This document shows, in pieces, positions 27,701 through 29,172 of a stretch of 29,172 nucleotides of DNA. Position 1 is the stretch's first letter, and the number at the start of each line of letters is the position of its first letter. The notes beneath the pieces were generated by a model. The model saw only the letters and a program-made list of their open reading frames with translations, did not search any database and had not been told where the DNA came from. Both the position numbers and the translations under genes were made by a program. This stretch comes from GCA-2746795 sp964643965 (lineage in GTDB: Bacteria > Chloroflexota > Anaerolineae > Promineifilales > Promineifilaceae): contig CAZXVH010000067.1 in NCBI GenBank assembly GCA_964643965.1, positions 1 to 29,172 on the forward strand, written 5' to 3'.

Positions 27701-28010
27701 GTAGCTGGCGTAAATAGGCGTTCAGGCTGCGGCCGGTGAGGTAATCCATCGTCAGGTAGAGGAGGTTGTGATCCGTGTCAATACCGGCTTCGTGGACTTT
27801 GACGATGGAAGGGTGTTCCAGGCGGGGGATGGCGTTGACCTCTTGTAAGAAGCGGCGGCGCATTCCCGCCTCCTGCATAAGGTGCAGATGGATCACTTTA
27901 ATGGCAACCAGCGAGAAATCTTCCAGGTCGATGGCCTGGAAGACGTTGCCGATGCGTCCTTCCCCTAACAGGGCTTGGACTTGATAGTGTGCGATTTGCT
28001 GGCCGACCAC
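24705..28010 (-). CDS. Degenerate Ser/Thr kinase (probable pseudokinase) with FHA, one TM, Asp-rich repeats and DNRLRE-like domain
   Basis: A 1,101-residue protein. Kinase fold at ~8-280: GEGRIG loop and Lys38 in VAIK are kept, but the catalytic loop reads HRDIRPAV (136-143), with Lys to Arg and the metal-binding Asn to Val, and DFG reads DFA (166-168). Catalysis is therefore doubtful. FHA at ~330-410 (ITLGRSESND, TRQHAQM, RDLGSQNGTYLD) is intact. An Ig-like region and a membrane helix (~752-775) follow. Outside, residues ~788-870 carry Asp-rich repeats (DTDGDTLLDGDE, DTDEDGLDDAQE, DSDGDNLADGLE) of thrombospondin-3/calcium type, then a Pro/Thr linker and a C-terminal DNRLRE/CBM96-like beta domain (~910-1101). 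Kinase, FHA, Ig and membrane parts are paralogous to the neighbouring large kinase. The start is a GTG at 28010 with AAGGA eight bases before it, overlapping the stop region of the FHA-baseplate gene; no nearby ATG fits. Confidence 0.92.
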   Translation of the reverse strand: MVGQQIAHYQVQALLGEGRIGNVFQAIDLEDFSLVAIKVIHLHLMQEAGMRRRFLQEVNAIPRLEHPSIVKVHEAGIDTDHNLLYLTMDYLTGRSLNAYLRQLQFNNQQLDLGDALIIMAQIAEALGYAHQKGLIHRDIRPAVILFRTDDKPEESHNLPGRAVISDFALESILEAETEPFAPALPYQAPELFLDRPADGRSDIYSLGILLYQLTTGRLPFSATTLAEAARQHPYQDPPSPRSLRPEMPLALENAILKAMAKKPEARFQTGAEMAAALRNLAETLPARMSGTAVDADMYDVKTTAVPPLVALSSQWSDDQDHVMITRETPHSLKRQIITLGRSESNDVVLADTSVTRQHAQMERTGSGWQIRDLGSQNGTYLDEKPLLPDIPEEWEPHQTLRIGPFFLHLQPGKGVQLQKRPFAAAITPTELSVLPGNSAAITLTLVNQGTAVDEFSVSIERLPDGWVTLPAAPLRLRPDERTTITIPFQPPLAADVALGATRFLLVIRAAGHPEERLAVPGMLHVLPPANVFEANLAPTHLNKAGQSFLTLRNGSLHEQTFTVSGHNEDDGLRFSVWRLRETAPSSSQQAVSKNGAGKRPAANLGALNKLPLTRRLASYPRRAMMQLENGPRQALNRMMPGLGGMMPRLKLSPPRSKPTPGASTSSANNAQSKSMPTVDRTAYEEVVFPGNLATQVAIPAGQEEVIRLGLTPEKRPFFGRSAQILPFTITISAPGCESQSLGGEVQVKPHLRFNPAILIALFMALCLCLSGAAALSVWRSSTLAAILNTPADIDNDGLSNLAEVYVYHTDPNRADTDGDTLLDGDEIAQNTDPLKRDTDEDGLDDAQELLWHTNPRYSDSDGDNLADGLEIQLLKSDPLISNTLTITIPSLATPRRLPSPTPTQTPTPAPTIPPSDYTLTLGSLSGEDGYVMSDPSLGRAPIVDDDFLLVGEGDSNSRQIKAFLSFDTSTIPAEAIILSARLQLRRNAISGQPENLGEIHIDMAVPNGFANNWALEGDDFSGFAAQNNVMTIRNFYEAEWLEIPLSELGIEALNRNGRSQFRLYFTLPNNGDAIEDRLSFFAADVADSSLHPQLILQYELP

Positions 28011-28021
28011 GTGTTGTTTCC

Positions 28022-29128
28022 TTATTCGGTAAATATTAAATCATAACTGGTATGCGCCGGTTTGTTGGCGTTGATCAAGCTTTCAATGGCGCTGCGATTT
28101 GCCTCTTTAGCGGAGGCGCTGATGCGCACGGAAAAGGTGAAGTTTTCCAAATTTTCATTTTGATCTTCGATTTGCACCGCTACGCCGGTGTAAATTTCCA
28201 GGAGACGGCGCAAGGCCCAGGCGGAGCCGCGCCGCCGGTAGATGAGATGCGCCTCTTGCAAAACGGTGCGCTGGGCGCTTTCACTCCAGGTATGATCAAA
28301 ACGAAGATCGAACCAATTTGCCAACCAGGGTAGAAATTCTAAGGGCGATGTGCGATAGTCCAGGAATAAGTCGAAGTTGTCGCCAGTCCATTCTACCGGC
28401 GCCAGGATCGATTCCAGCAGGGCCAGAAAACGAGGGATGAAGGTTTCGCCGTTGGTGCGGTAGATTTCCGGCAGGTATTGCAGGTAATGGCTGTCGCTGA
28501 GGGATTGGCCGGGGGGCGGTTGGTACGGTTCGGCGCTGCCGTTGACGGCTGGCCTGCCTCCCGGCGGTCCTTGAGCGCCGCCACTGGACGGCACGTAGCT
28601 GGCGGTTTTCCAATCCTGGAGTGGGCTGAGGTGGGCTGGCGTGGCCGATTTGGGGCGCGGTTTTGGCGGCGGTGCGGCGGCCATTGGTTTGGGTTCTGGC
28701 ATTGGCTCAGAAACGGGCGGAGGTTGGGCAACGGCCGTTTCTATTTCACCACCTTCAATTTCCACAAATTCAGGTTCAACTGCCGGTTCTGGCGTGGCGT
28801 CTGGCAGCGCAGCGGTGTAATCGATTTTGTGGTAGACCATGCGGAAAGCGCCGATTTCGATGACATCCCCGTTTTTGAGGGGAACGGCCGTTTGCGCTGC
28901 CAGCATTTCCCGGTTTACCTGGGTGCCATGGGTGCTGCCCAAATCCATGATGCGGCATGTATCGGCCGTGGTCACCAGTTCCGCATGTTTGCGCGACACC
29001 AATGGATGCACCAATACCAGGTTGTTCGTCTCCTGACGGCCAATGGCGCTGACCCCTTCAGGCAAGACATACGTCTCCTCTATTTGTGGGCCGCTGATTT
29101 CAAGTTGATGAATGACGGGTTCGTTCAT
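28022..29128 (-). CDS. FHA domain fused to P2 gpI-like tail/baseplate protein
   Basis: A 368-residue protein. The N-terminal FHA domain (~20-97) shows SAIGRQETNN, SRKHAEL and MDLGSTHGT; the Arg and Ser that contact phosphothreonine are present, while the usual Asn before Gly is His. A Pro/Ala-rich linker (~105-208) follows. The C-terminal domain (~212-368: YLQYLPEIYRT, FLALLESILAPVEW, PLEFLPWLANWFDL, LIYRRRGSAWALRRLLEIYTG) matches the phage tail protein I family (TIGR02242-like) found in baseplates of eCIS particles. It is a structural part of the baseplate, with the FHA expected to protrude. It is the first gene of this unit in the window and its upstream neighbours lie outside. The ATG at 29128 has no evident ribosome site and directly follows a tandem repeat. 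The fusion implies that a phosphothreonine signal can recruit or hold the particle. Confidence 0.9.
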   Translation of the reverse strand: MNEPVIHQLEISGPQIEETYVLPEGVSAIGRQETNNLVLVHPLVSRKHAELVTTADTCRIMDLGSTHGTQVNREMLAAQTAVPLKNGDVIEIGAFRMVYHKIDYTAALPDATPEPAVEPEFVEIEGGEIETAVAQPPPVSEPMPEPKPMAAAPPPKPRPKSATPAHLSPLQDWKTASYVPSSGGAQGPPGGRPAVNGSAEPYQPPPGQSLSDSHYLQYLPEIYRTNGETFIPRFLALLESILAPVEWTGDNFDLFLDYRTSPLEFLPWLANWFDLRFDHTWSESAQRTVLQEAHLIYRRRGSAWALRRLLEIYTGVAVQIEDQNENLENFTFSVRISASAKEANRSAIESLINANKPAHTSYDLIFTE

Positions 29129-29141
29129 AATTGGTTAGTCA

Positions 29142-29172
29142 AGTAGTCGAGTAGTCGAGTAGTCGAGTAGTC
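29142..29172. repeat. 8-bp tandem repeat at the window edge
   Basis: AGTAGTCG is repeated 3.9 times and continues to the last base, so its full length is unknown. It lies 13 bases upstream of the FHA-baseplate start codon, in the spacer to the next gene. It is the third short tandem array in this window located at a gene junction. Confidence 0.85.

Larger units (their letters stand above)
2021..28892. repeat. Dispersed palindrome ACGGCCGT, usually extended to AACGGCCGTT
   Basis: The self-complementary octamer ACGGCCGT was counted by hand about 36 times between 2021 and 28892, most often as AACGGCCGTT followed by T. Chance would give less than one in 29 kb at about 55% GC. Nearly all copies lie inside coding sequence; in the effector genes several read as Thr-Ala-Val (often ETAV), elsewhere as Asn-Gly-Arg. 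It behaves like a genome-signature oligomer such as the HIP1 octamer of cyanobacteria. The count is manual and may be off by a few. Confidence 0.8.

Noticed and set aside
15044..29128. Classification of the locus as type VI secretion
   Set aside because: No TssJLM-type membrane complex or ClpV is seen; the AAA+ ATPase, gpI-like protein and DUF4157 cargo fit the eCIS family instead. Only the kinase-FHA logic resembles type VI.

Overview
The window looks like the chromosome of a Chloroflexota bacterium of the Anaerolineae/Ardenticatenia kind. This is inferred from style: tightly packed genes, Ser/Thr kinases with FHA domains and huge secreted-type ectodomains, and alanine/threonine-rich linkers. 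No rRNA or other marker is present to prove it.

Two blocks meet head to head. On the + strand (1-2623) are housekeeping genes: the 3' part of valyl-tRNA synthetase, a cysteine-rich zinc-ribbon protein and a small DUF971 (GBBH-like N-terminal) protein. On the - strand (2620-29128) ten genes run the other way as one dense, apparently co-transcribed unit. This appears to be the distal part of an extracellular contractile injection system (eCIS) locus. The sheath, tube and spike genes expected for an eCIS are not in the window and should lie to the right.

In transcription order (right to left) the - strand genes are: an FHA domain fused to a P2 gpI-like baseplate protein (28022-29128); a degenerate Ser/Thr kinase with FHA, one membrane segment, Asp-rich calcium-type repeats and a DNRLRE-like domain (24705-28010); an intact Ser/Thr kinase with FHA, one membrane segment and a roughly 1,700-residue Calx-beta/cadherin ectodomain (17226-24476); a VWA protein with a signal peptide, one membrane segment and a C-terminal FHA (15044-17221); the eCIS-type AAA+ ATPase (12768-15014); an effector candidate with a DUF4157 (eCIS core) domain and a lipase-like C-terminus (10597-12756); a small secretion-chaperone-like protein (10051-10536) and a 1,492-residue DUF4157 protein (5569-10047); a second small chaperone-like protein (4972-5499) and a DUF4157 protein ending in a second HExxH zincin-like domain (2620-4863).

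Working model (inference): membrane kinases with outward-facing adhesive or calcium-binding domains sense contact or surface state. They phosphorylate threonines, and the FHA domains on the baseplate, the VWA protein and the kinases read the mark, tethering or licensing the contractile particle. The logic resembles the PpkA/Fha switch of type VI secretion. The three DUF4157 proteins would be cargo with a shared loading part and exchangeable toxic parts, two of them with dedicated chaperones.

The DNA also carries unusual repeats. An 8-bp palindrome ACGGCCGT is greatly over-represented (about 36 hits by hand count). There are two copies of a roughly 60-bp compound palindromic element, one inserted in frame in the ATPase gene. 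Short tandem repeats at gene junctions swallow stop codons at two loci. Three spacers carry hairpins with long stems and 3-nt loops.
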